From positions 1-37,207 of the IMG/VR virus record IMGVR_UViG_3300020468_000022: DNA of 37,207 nucleotides; one strand, given 5' to 3'. Origin of the DNA: a virus. The translations under genes were made by a program, and so were the position numbers. Under the pieces are notes generated by a model. It was not told the DNA's origin. It made no database searches and saw only the letters and a list, made by a program, of their open reading frames with translations. Shown one piece after another: positions 16,306-23,688 of the stretch (the stretch's first letter is position 1; each line of letters begins with the position of its first letter).

Positions 16306-16460
16306 ACGACTTAAAAATTTATGGCATAAACGTCGGAGCAGTGGCATTCTCAGTAATGCCCAACATTAACCCCATGTTGCAAACTGTAGTATTAATAATG
16401 ACAATACTGTATACAGGGATGAATATTTATATAAAATTAAAAGATAGAAATAAAAAATGA
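16302..16460 (+). CDS. Tiny membrane protein in lysis cassette
   Basis: A 52-residue frame, ATG 16302-16304 to TGA 16458-16460. It shares ATGA with the holin stop upstream and ATGA with the start of the peptidase downstream, so it fits exactly between two genes. Residues about 26-45 form a hydrophobic helix (LQTVVLIMTILYTGMNIYIK) after a Pro/Asn-rich segment; the tail is basic (KDRNKK). This is the size of an antiholin, a small second holin, or a spanin component, but no lipobox or typical spanin motif is visible. The precise overlaps are the main evidence that it is a real gene. Confidence 0.68.
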   Translation: MNDLKIYGINVGAVAFSVMPNINPMLQTVVLIMTILYTGMNIYIKLKDRNKK

Positions 16461-16801
16461 AATACTTTAGTGAATCTGAATTTAATAAATTTGAAATGAT
16501 GGATGAAAAACTTCTTGAAATGCTTGACAAGCTAAGAGAAGTATATGGTAATCCTATAAAGTTAACATCAACATATAGAAGCCCAGATCATCCTATTGAA
16601 GCAGCTAAAAAACAACCTGGTGAGCATGCTTATGGAGCTGCTGTAGATATAGAAAGCGTAGGCGGTAGTAAAACATTTAGATTGGTTAAAGCTGCTATGG
16701 AAGTTGGTTTTACTAGAATAGGTGTTAGTCGTAAAAAAGGTTTTATACATTTAGGTATAGGTTATCCGGATGCGCCTGATACAACTTTATGGACATACTA
16801 A
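16457..16801 (+). CDS. Peptidoglycan peptidase (M15 family endolysin)
   Basis: A 114-residue single-domain zinc peptidase. The M15 signature is complete: a TSTYRSPDHP loop, then GEHAYGAAVDI giving zinc ligands H57 and D64, then FIHLGIG giving H98. The order and spacing fit Peptidase_M15_3 (D-Ala-D-Ala carboxypeptidase or endopeptidase-like lysins). It would cut peptide cross-links in the cell wall at the end of infection. No signal peptide is visible, so release depends on the holin encoded two genes upstream. ATG overlaps the upstream stop. The small size is typical for phage M15 enzymes. Confidence 0.9.
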   Translation: MKYFSESEFNKFEMMDEKLLEMLDKLREVYGNPIKLTSTYRSPDHPIEAAKKQPGEHAYGAAVDIESVGGSKTFRLVKAAMEVGFTRIGVSRKKGFIHLGIGYPDAPDTTLWTY

Positions 16802-16811
16802 AATAAATTGA

Positions 16812-17030
16812 ATGAAATTAATTAGAAAAATATCAATTGGTCAAGACTATAAAAATGAAGCAATGCATTATTCGGTTGGTCAAGAAGTTTACGGTGGGCA
16901 CACAATATGCGATATTATAGAAAAAACAGAAGGCTACTCAATTTATATTGAAAAAGACGGAGCACAGTTACCGTGGAAACAATTTAATAAGAACATGGCT
17001 GTTTCAATTGAATACAATTTAGATTATTAA
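16812..17030 (+). CDS. Small conserved phage protein
   Basis: A 72-residue protein starting MKLIRKISIGQDYKNEAMHY and containing VGQEVYGGHTICDI and a final VSIEYNLDY. The mix of alternating hydrophobic strands and a Gly-rich turn suggests a small beta protein. I recall very similar short proteins between lysin and terminase genes in uncultured marine phage genomes, always without known function. Its TAA overlaps the ATG of the next gene (TAATG). No catalytic residues stand out. Confidence 0.72.
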   Translation: MKLIRKISIGQDYKNEAMHYSVGQEVYGGHTICDIIEKTEGYSIYIEKDGAQLPWKQFNKNMAVSIEYNLDY

Positions 17031-17608
17031 TGAGATCTTTATACAATTATATTATATTTACAAAAGAACGTTATAATAATAAAAAAGACTTAGAGGGAAA
17101 AGAACTTATACTAAACACTGAAATTACAGAAAGAGATTTTCATTTTGTAAATAGAATTGCAAAAGTAATTAGTGTGCCTATTAATATAAAAACTCCTATA
17201 CAACCGGGAGATGATGTTATTATTCATCATAATGTTTTTAGAAGATGGTTTGACGTTCGCGGCAATGAAAGAAATTCAGGTTCTTTTATAACAGACAATA
17301 CATATACAGTTTATCACGATCAAATATTTGGTTACAAACAAAATGGTAAATGGAAATCTTTACCAGATTTTTGTTTTGTAGCGCCTATAGAACAAGATTC
17401 TAAATGGAGCGTTTTAAGCGAAAAAGAATTAGTTGGAGAGCTTGTGTATAGCAACAACTATTTAAAGTCCTTAGGTGTATCCGTAGGGGACATAGTTGGC
17501 TTTACACCTGCTTCTGAATACGAATTTAATATTGAGGGTAAAAAATTATATAGAATTAAATCAAATGACGTAAATATTAAATATGGACAGACGCAAGAAA
17601 ATAATTGA
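17030..17608 (+). CDS. Tandem GroES-like co-chaperonin candidate
   Basis: A 192-residue protein that reads as two GroES-like halves. The first has MRSLYNYIIF, then AKVISVPINI and IQPGDDVIIHHNVF (resembling the GroES core before the roof). The second has ELVGELVYSNN, LGVSVGDIVGFTPAS, then EGKKLYRIKSNDVNI, which matches the GroES C-terminal pattern in which a GD turn is followed by the final strands. It is longer than GroES, like phage co-chaperonins of the gp31 type. It lies far from groEL/groES, just upstream of the packaging genes. This may allow a second partner for GroEL or host GroEL for capsid folding (inference). Confidence 0.62.
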   Translation: MRSLYNYIIFTKERYNNKKDLEGKELILNTEITERDFHFVNRIAKVISVPINIKTPIQPGDDVIIHHNVFRRWFDVRGNERNSGSFITDNTYTVYHDQIFGYKQNGKWKSLPDFCFVAPIEQDSKWSVLSEKELVGELVYSNNYLKSLGVSVGDIVGFTPASEYEFNIEGKKLYRIKSNDVNIKYGQTQENN

Positions 17609-17831
17609 AGCGGCTGAAATGGCTTTAATTGAGTTAGATAAAGTAATACGCCAAAAAATTGATTTAGCCGAGCTTGATCCTGAAAAAGCAAAAATTGCAG
17701 CACAAGCAAAATGGGCAGCAATAGAAGATTCTTTTAAAATTATAGATAGAATAGAACAAGTAGATAATACTAAAAAAGAAACAGAAAAAGATTCTATTAA
17801 ATTTTTAGGTGTTGAAAATCGAGTTAAATAA
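17583..17831 (+). CDS. Small terminase subunit candidate
   Basis: An 82-residue, mostly helical, charged protein (for example AAEMALIELDKVIRQ and AKIAAQAKWAAIEDSFKIID). It overlaps the co-chaperonin gene by 26 bases and its TAA overlaps the ATG of the terminase large subunit. Small helical proteins at this position often serve as terminase small subunits that recognise the packaging site. There is no obvious helix-turn-helix motif and the protein is short, so the assignment rests mainly on position. Its ATG has an AATATTAAAT leader matching other starts here. Confidence 0.5.
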   Translation: MDRRKKIIEAAEMALIELDKVIRQKIDLAELDPEKAKIAAQAKWAAIEDSFKIIDRIEQVDNTKKETEKDSIKFLGVENRVK

Positions 17832-20065
17832 TGTATAAACAAATATTATATAATGTAAGCTTAAAGCATCTTAGTTCTAAAAAAGTTAAAAATAATAATA
17901 GATACAAAAAATATAAATACGGATATAACGAAGATCTTGATTGTGTTATAATCGGTAAAGATGGAACTATTGGTGAAATATACGAGATTCAAGGTCTTAG
18001 AATAGGTTTACCCTTAGCTCCTAAAAAAATAGATGGTAATGAACTTAACAAAAGTTCACAGGTGTTTAGAAGAAGACAAAAACCTTCTTCATTAAAAAAA
18101 ATAAGATCAGTCCATGAATTTAAAACGTTACCAGAAGATATTAAAGAAGAGTACTACGATTATATTGATGCTGAGTTTAATAGGCGTAATGATGGCTACT
18201 GGTTCATGTGCAACGGGTCCCCGTGTTATCTTACAGGATCGCATTATATGTACCTTAACTGGACAAAAATCGATATTGGCGCTCCAGACTTTAGACAATC
18301 AAACAAATTATTCTTTTATTTCTGGGAAGCTTGCAAAGCAGACGAAAGATGTTATGGAATGTGCTACCTCAAAAATAGACGGTCTGGGTTTAGCTTCATG
18401 GCATCATCAGAAACTGTTAACTTGGCTACAGCATCAAGAGATTCAAGATTTGGTATATTATCCAAATCAGGAGCAGATGCTAAAAAAATGTTTACCGACA
18501 AAGTAGTTCCAATATCATCAAACTATCCATTCTTTTTTAAACCAATACAAGATGGAATGGATAAACCTAAAACAGAATTATCTTATAGAGTACCCGCTTC
18601 TAAACTTACTAGAAATAGTTTTAAAGTAAAAACTGAAGAATCAGAAGAAGGTTTGGATACTACTATAGACTGGAAAAATACAGGTGATAACTCTTATGAC
18701 GGTGAAAAGCTAAAACTGTTAGTTCATGATGAGTCTGGTAAATGGGATAAACCTGATAATATTTTAAACAATTGGAGAGTTACAAAAACTTGTTTAAGAC
18801 TAGGGGCACGAGTTGTTGGTAAATGTTTAATGGGATCAACTTCAAACTCACTTGATAAAGGAGGCGAAAACTTTAAAAAACTTTATGATGACTCAGATCT
18901 TACAAAAACAAAGCGAAATCGCAATGGGCAGACTGCTAGTGGATTATATGCTATGTTCATACCTATGGAATGGAATTACGAGGGATTCATCGATAAGTAT
19001 GGATTTCCTGTCTTCGATACTCCAGAGGAACCTGCTAAAGGAATCGATGGGGGAACTATCTACAATGGAGTTATCGAGCATTGGGAGAATGAAGCAGATG
19101 GACTTAAAAACAATCCTGACGCTTTAAACGAATTTTATAGGCAATTTCCAAAAACAGAGCAGCACGCTTTCAGAGATGAAACAAAAGAGTCTATATTTAA
19201 TTTAACAAAAATATACGAACAAATAGATTATAATGAAGAGCTAATGCTAAAAGGCTATATAAACAAAGGCTCTTTTCAGTGGAAAAATGGTGTTCAAGAT
19301 ACAACAGTAGAATGGCATCCTAATCCGCATGGTAGATTTAAACTATCTTGGATACCTCCTGTTTCAATGCAAAACGTTATTGAAATAAAAAATGGGATTA
19401 AATATCCTGGTAATCCTGACTTTGGTTCTTTTGGTTGTGATAGCTATGATATCAGCGGAACAGTTGATGGAGGTGGATCTAATGGTGCTCTGCATGGTTT
19501 AACTTCTTTTAATATGCATGAAGATGTCCCTAGCACACATTTCTTTTTAGAATATGTTGCAAGGCCTCAAACGGCTGAAATATTTTTTGAAGATGTTTTA
19601 ATGGCAATTGTTTTTTATGGCATGCCTATTTTAGCGGAAAACAATAAACCAAGATTATTATATTATTTAAAAAGAAGAGGGTATAGAGGATACTCTATGA
19701 ACCGTCCAGATAAATTATTTAATAAGTTATCAATTACAGAAAAAGAATTAGGTGGTATACCTAATAGTTCTGAAGATATAAAGCAGGCACACGCTTCAGC
19801 TATAGAGTCCTATATAGAAACATATGTAGGCAGGCTTGAAAGCGGAGATCACGGTAATATGTATCTTCAAAGAACATTACAGGACTGGTCAAAATTCAAT
19901 ATTAATAATAGAACAAAATATGATGCTTCCATTAGCAGTGGCTTAGCAATTATGGCTTGTCAAAGACATTTATATGCACCAAGAAGTGCTAGAGAAAAAA
20001 AGAAAATAGATTTTGGATTTTCTAAATATAATAATTCAGGATTAAAAAGTAAAATAATACAATAA
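17831..20065 (+). CDS. terL: Terminase large subunit
   Basis: A 744-residue DNA-packaging motor protein that should cut concatemers and translocate DNA into the head. The ATPase part shows an unusual Walker A-like segment KNRRSGFS (residues 181-188), a Walker B at LLVHDE with D300-E301, and an MGSTSN segment after it typical of motif III. The nuclease part has GCDSYDISG around D537-D540. The MFTDKVVPI and RPQTAEIFFEDV motifs are what I remember in terminases of uncultured marine and crAss-like phages. It is coupled to the small upstream gene and is followed 3 bases later by portal. Confidence 0.92.
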   Translation: MYKQILYNVSLKHLSSKKVKNNNRYKKYKYGYNEDLDCVIIGKDGTIGEIYEIQGLRIGLPLAPKKIDGNELNKSSQVFRRRQKPSSLKKIRSVHEFKTLPEDIKEEYYDYIDAEFNRRNDGYWFMCNGSPCYLTGSHYMYLNWTKIDIGAPDFRQSNKLFFYFWEACKADERCYGMCYLKNRRSGFSFMASSETVNLATASRDSRFGILSKSGADAKKMFTDKVVPISSNYPFFFKPIQDGMDKPKTELSYRVPASKLTRNSFKVKTEESEEGLDTTIDWKNTGDNSYDGEKLKLLVHDESGKWDKPDNILNNWRVTKTCLRLGARVVGKCLMGSTSNSLDKGGENFKKLYDDSDLTKTKRNRNGQTASGLYAMFIPMEWNYEGFIDKYGFPVFDTPEEPAKGIDGGTIYNGVIEHWENEADGLKNNPDALNEFYRQFPKTEQHAFRDETKESIFNLTKIYEQIDYNEELMLKGYINKGSFQWKNGVQDTTVEWHPNPHGRFKLSWIPPVSMQNVIEIKNGIKYPGNPDFGSFGCDSYDISGTVDGGGSNGALHGLTSFNMHEDVPSTHFFLEYVARPQTAEIFFEDVLMAIVFYGMPILAENNKPRLLYYLKRRGYRGYSMNRPDKLFNKLSITEKELGGIPNSSEDIKQAHASAIESYIETYVGRLESGDHGNMYLQRTLQDWSKFNINNRTKYDASISSGLAIMACQRHLYAPRSAREKKKIDFGFSKYNNSGLKSKIIQ

Positions 20066-20068
20066 AAA

Positions 20069-22429
20069 ATGGCAGAAGCTACAGGACAAATTACCCAATT
20101 TCCCAGCCAATCCGTAAGTGACGCGAAAAAAGCTAGCGAAGATTATGGAATGGAAGTGGCTAGAGGTATTCAGAACGAGTGGTTCAGAAAAAACTCTGGA
20201 ACGGGTAGATTTTTACAAAACCAACGTGAGTATCATAGATTAAAATTATATGCGCGCGGTGAGCAATCTGTTCAAAAATATAAAGATGAATTTTCTGTTA
20301 ATGGAGATTTATCATATTTGAATTTAGACTGGAAGCCCGTTCCTATAATACCAAAGTTTGTTGACATTGTTGTTAACGGCATGCAAGACAGATTGTTTAC
20401 TGTTAAAGCATTTGCTCAAGACCCAACTTCTGTTAAAGAAAGAACCAACTTTGTTGAAATGGTAATGGAGGATATGAATACTCAAGATCTAATTTCGACT
20501 ATAGATGAACAGCTAGGTGTAGATGTTAGAAACGTAAAAGAACAAGATTTACCGTCAAGTCCCGAAGAACTGGAACTTCATATGCAAATTGGTTATAAAC
20601 CATCAATTGAGTTAGCACATGAACAAGCTATTGATAATGTATTTAAAAGAAATAGTTATCCTGAAATAAAAAAGAGATTAGACTATGACCAAACTGTATT
20701 AGGTATTGCTGCTGCTAAACATACTTTTAACAATACAGACGGTATAAAATTAGAATACGTAGATCCTGCTAATTTAATATATTCATATACTGAAGATCCT
20801 AACTTTGACGACGTGTATTACTTCGGTGAAGTAAAGCAAGTAAAGTCTAATGAACTAAAAAAACAATTTCCAAATTTTTCTGATGAAGAGTTTGAACAAA
20901 TAATAAAACAATCGTCTAATTATAATAACTACGATTACGTAAACAATGATTCTAGTGATCAAACAGATAGTAATACTTTAACAGTATTGTATTTTAATTG
21001 GAAAACGTGGGAAAATAGTGTTTTTAAAATAAAAGAAACATCAAGCGGTGCAAAAAAAGCAATTAAAAAAGATGATACTTTTAATCCGCCCAAAGACCAA
21101 AGATCAAGATTTGAAAAAGTAGCACAAGCAAGAGAAGTAGTTTATGAGGGAGTTATGGTGCTGGGTGCTAATAAACTTCTTAAATGGCAAAAAGCATCTA
21201 ATATGGTTCGTCCTGATTCTAATGTTAATCAGGTAATGATGAATTATGTAGTAAGTGCACCTAGAATGTATAAAGGTAAAATTGAAAGTTTAGTAGGTAG
21301 AATGATAACCTATGCTGATTTAATTCAATTGACTCACTTAAAATTACAACAAGTAATACAAAGAATGACGCCTTCTGGCGTTTATGTTGATGCTGATGGG
21401 CTTGCAGAAGTTGATTTAGGTAATGGATCTAATTATAATCCTCAAGAAGCGCTAAATTTATATTTTCAAACAGGATCTATTATAGGTAGATCTATGACTG
21501 TTGACGGAGATATGAACAGTGGTAAAGTGCCAATTCAAGAGTTGCCCGGAGGTGGTGGACAACAAAGTCAATTGCTTATACAAGCATATAATTATTATAT
21601 GCAAATGCTTAGAGATGTAACTGGGTTAAATGAAGCAAGAGATGGCACAGACCCAGATCCTTATGCTTTAGTAGGTGTGCAAAAATTAGCGGCAGCAAAC
21701 TCTAACACTGCAACAAGACATATATTGCATAGCTCTTTGTATATAACAACTACATTAGCCGAGGCAATATCTATAAGGGTAAAAGATGTTTTAGAATTCC
21801 ACCCGCAAAGAGATGCAATGATTGGGGGTATTGGCAGGTTTAGCGTTGGTGCTTTAAAAGAAATGAGTACACTTCACCTGCATGACTTTGGCATATTCTT
21901 AGAACTAGATCCTGATGAAGATGAAAAACAACTTGTTGAAAACAATATACAAGCAGCATTATCAAGAGATCAAATATTCTTAGAAGATGTTATTGATATA
22001 AGACAAATAAAAAATATAAAGTTAGCAAATCAATTATTAAAATATAGAAGAACCAAAAAAGAAGCTACTGATCAAATGAAAGCAGAAAGAAACATTGCTG
22101 CTCAATCACAAGCTAATGCACAAGCTGCGCAAGCGGCTGAACTTGCTAAAGCGCAGGCTGAAAATATTAAAGTAGAATCTAAAGGTAAGTTAGCACAATT
22201 GCAATCACAATTAGAACTTGCTAAGTTAGAAAAAGAAGCTGCAACTAAAAGAGAACTTATGCAATATGAGTTTGATTTAAATGTTAAGCTAAAAGAAATG
22301 GAAATTGACGGTAAAAAACAATTAGATTTACAAAAAGCTCCAACAAACCCGGAGCCTAAAAAAGGGTTTGAGTCTTCTGGCAATGACGTATTAGGCGGAA
22401 TTGATTTAAGCAGATTTGAACCAAGATAA
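20069..22429 (+). CDS. Portal protein
   Basis: A 786-residue protein at the position expected for portal, between terminase and capsid. The portal core occupies roughly residues 30-620 (for example FVDIVVNGMQDRLFTVKAF, then VTGLNEARDGTDPDP around residue 524-538 where portals of this group carry a conserved LNE/RDG turn). From about residue 668 to 758 the protein is an Ala/Gln/Lys/Glu-rich coiled coil (AQAAQAAELAKAQAE). Twelve copies should form the DNA-entry ring at one capsid vertex and bind terminase and ring proteins. Long helical C-termini are typical of crAss-like portals. Confidence 0.88.
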   Translation: MAEATGQITQFPSQSVSDAKKASEDYGMEVARGIQNEWFRKNSGTGRFLQNQREYHRLKLYARGEQSVQKYKDEFSVNGDLSYLNLDWKPVPIIPKFVDIVVNGMQDRLFTVKAFAQDPTSVKERTNFVEMVMEDMNTQDLISTIDEQLGVDVRNVKEQDLPSSPEELELHMQIGYKPSIELAHEQAIDNVFKRNSYPEIKKRLDYDQTVLGIAAAKHTFNNTDGIKLEYVDPANLIYSYTEDPNFDDVYYFGEVKQVKSNELKKQFPNFSDEEFEQIIKQSSNYNNYDYVNNDSSDQTDSNTLTVLYFNWKTWENSVFKIKETSSGAKKAIKKDDTFNPPKDQRSRFEKVAQAREVVYEGVMVLGANKLLKWQKASNMVRPDSNVNQVMMNYVVSAPRMYKGKIESLVGRMITYADLIQLTHLKLQQVIQRMTPSGVYVDADGLAEVDLGNGSNYNPQEALNLYFQTGSIIGRSMTVDGDMNSGKVPIQELPGGGGQQSQLLIQAYNYYMQMLRDVTGLNEARDGTDPDPYALVGVQKLAAANSNTATRHILHSSLYITTTLAEAISIRVKDVLEFHPQRDAMIGGIGRFSVGALKEMSTLHLHDFGIFLELDPDEDEKQLVENNIQAALSRDQIFLEDVIDIRQIKNIKLANQLLKYRRTKKEATDQMKAERNIAAQSQANAQAAQAAELAKAQAENIKVESKGKLAQLQSQLELAKLEKEAATKRELMQYEFDLNVKLKEMEIDGKKQLDLQKAPTNPEPKKGFESSGNDVLGGIDLSRFEPR

Positions 22430-22459
22430 TTTTTACAAACTATTATATATTATTAAATT

Positions 22460-23677
22460 ATGGCAAAGTGGACAGTAAAAGGCACAGTTGATAACGAGCC
22501 TAAGTCAAAAAAAGAAACAGAACAAGCGGTTCTTAATAAAGCTGTTGAAAAAGGAGAAATAGATCCTCAATCAGCGGGTAAAGAATCAGATGAAACACCA
22601 AAAATTAATTTAGATGCCGTTCAGAAGCAAAGCACAGATGAGGTTCCTGTACGCGACGAACCCGGAACTAGCGAAGAAGTTCAAAAGGAAAACAAAGAAA
22701 AGAAAGTTGAAGAACCTACCGGAGAGGATAAACAGGAAGAGTCGCCGATCGAAATTATCAAAGAAGAGAAAATTGAGGAGGGGACTTCGCAGCCTAAAGT
22801 CGATACGAACGCGGCTAAAGTAAATGAAATACCGGAGCAAAAAGAAAAAGCTCCCGAACAAAAATTACCAGAAGATATTGATAAACTAGTTAAGTTTATG
22901 GATGATACTGGAGGGTCTCTTGAAGATTATGTTAATATGAATAGGGATGTTTCAACATTATCTGACGCAGAATTATTACGTCAATATTATTCACAAGCAA
23001 AACCTTGGGACTCAAAAGAAATTTCAGAATACATGGAAGATAATTTTACGTATGATGAAGAAACTGAAGAGCCCAAAGAAATTCGCGCAAAAAAACGCGC
23101 ATATAAAGAAGAACTTCATAATGCACGTAAGTTTTTTACAAGTCATAAAGAAAAGTATTATACGGATCTTAAGTTAAACCGTCAAAAAGAAATTCCTGAA
23201 GATTATGTAACTGCTTATAATGCATATAATGAATATCAACAAGGACAAGAGTCTAGTAAACAACTTAACCAGATTTTTTTAGAAAGAACAGATAACATTT
23301 TTAACGACGCTTTTAAAGGTTTTGATTTCCAAGTTGGAGACAATAAATACCGATATAAAGTAAATAATGTTAATGAAACAAAACGAATGCAATCTGATAT
23401 TTCTAACTTTATCAAACCATTTATGAATGATAAAGGTGAAATTGGCAATGTCGCAGGCTATCATAAAGCCTTATTCGCTGCAAGAAATGCGGATAGAATA
23501 GCACAACATTTTTATGAGCAAGGCCGTGCCGATGCTTTAACACAAAATGCTAAAGAAGCTAAAAACATTGATATGAGTCCTCGACAAGAAGGTGTCATAG
23601 AAACAAAAGCTGGCCAAAAATTTAAAGTTGTTTCAGGAGATTCTAGTTCAAAACTAAGAATTAAACTTAAACAATAA
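22460..23677 (+). CDS. Scaffold-like or head assembly protein with acidic linker
   Basis: A 405-residue protein between portal and major capsid, the usual place of a scaffold. Residues 1-135 are strikingly low complexity, rich in Glu, Lys, Pro, Ser and Asp, and probably disordered. From about 140 to 405 it is hydrophilic and helical, with aromatic and basic residues and the end SSSKLRIKLKQ. Codons in the part overlapped by the nested gene at 22614-22823 include an unusual number of G/C-ending codons (CGC, CCG, GCG, TCG, GGG), unlike the rest of the gene. No protease motif is visible. Function is inferred from position. Confidence 0.78.
   Translation: MAKWTVKGTVDNEPKSKKETEQAVLNKAVEKGEIDPQSAGKESDETPKINLDAVQKQSTDEVPVRDEPGTSEEVQKENKEKKVEEPTGEDKQEESPIEIIKEEKIEEGTSQPKVDTNAAKVNEIPEQKEKAPEQKLPEDIDKLVKFMDDTGGSLEDYVNMNRDVSTLSDAELLRQYYSQAKPWDSKEISEYMEDNFTYDEETEEPKEIRAKKRAYKEELHNARKFFTSHKEKYYTDLKLNRQKEIPEDYVTAYNAYNEYQQGQESSKQLNQIFLERTDNIFNDAFKGFDFQVGDNKYRYKVNNVNETKRMQSDISNFIKPFMNDKGEIGNVAGYHKALFAARNADRIAQHFYEQGRADALTQNAKEAKNIDMSPRQEGVIETKAGQKFKVVSGDSSSKLRIKLKQ
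22602..22613 (+). promoter_or_regulatory. AAATTAAT leader for nested gene
   Basis: The bases before ATG 22614 read AAATTAATTTAG. The AAATTAA(T) element recurs before many starts here (e.g. 271, 15889, 27659), and TAATTTAG also precedes ATG 4408. No Shine-Dalgarno sequence is seen. This context supports translation starting at 22614, although the same bases also encode the host reading frame. Confidence 0.45.
22614..22823 (+). CDS. Nested small basic phage protein, +1 frame (SKAQMRFLYA family)
   Basis: A 69-residue protein encoded wholly inside the scaffold-like gene in the +1 frame. Its start, MPFRSKAQMRFLYATNPELA, fits a recurring short phage protein pattern (MPFxSKAQxRFLxAxxPELAKK, ending LPE) that I recall as a free-standing gene in many phages. 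The remainder is very basic (for example RKSRRSKLSKKRKLRRG). G+C is about 45% (95 of 210 by hand) against about 31% in the next 120 bases, and the host frame here shows rare codons, as dual coding would produce. It is a candidate real overprinted gene; function unknown. Confidence 0.68.
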   Translation: MPFRSKAQMRFLYATNPELAKKFKRKTKKRKLKNLPERINRKSRRSKLSKKRKLRRGLRSLKSIRTRLK

Positions 23678-23688
23678 AAATTTAAAAA

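Noticed and set aside
18114-19127. 130- and 91-residue alternative frames within terminase
   Set aside because: They lack recognisable motifs, typical leader sequences and small-gene family resemblance, unlike the nested frame at 22614.
22610-22861. Minus-strand frame of 83 residues opposite the nested gene
   Set aside because: Phe/Leu/Arg-rich antisense product without family resemblance; it is a mirror of the Glu/Lys-rich coding there.
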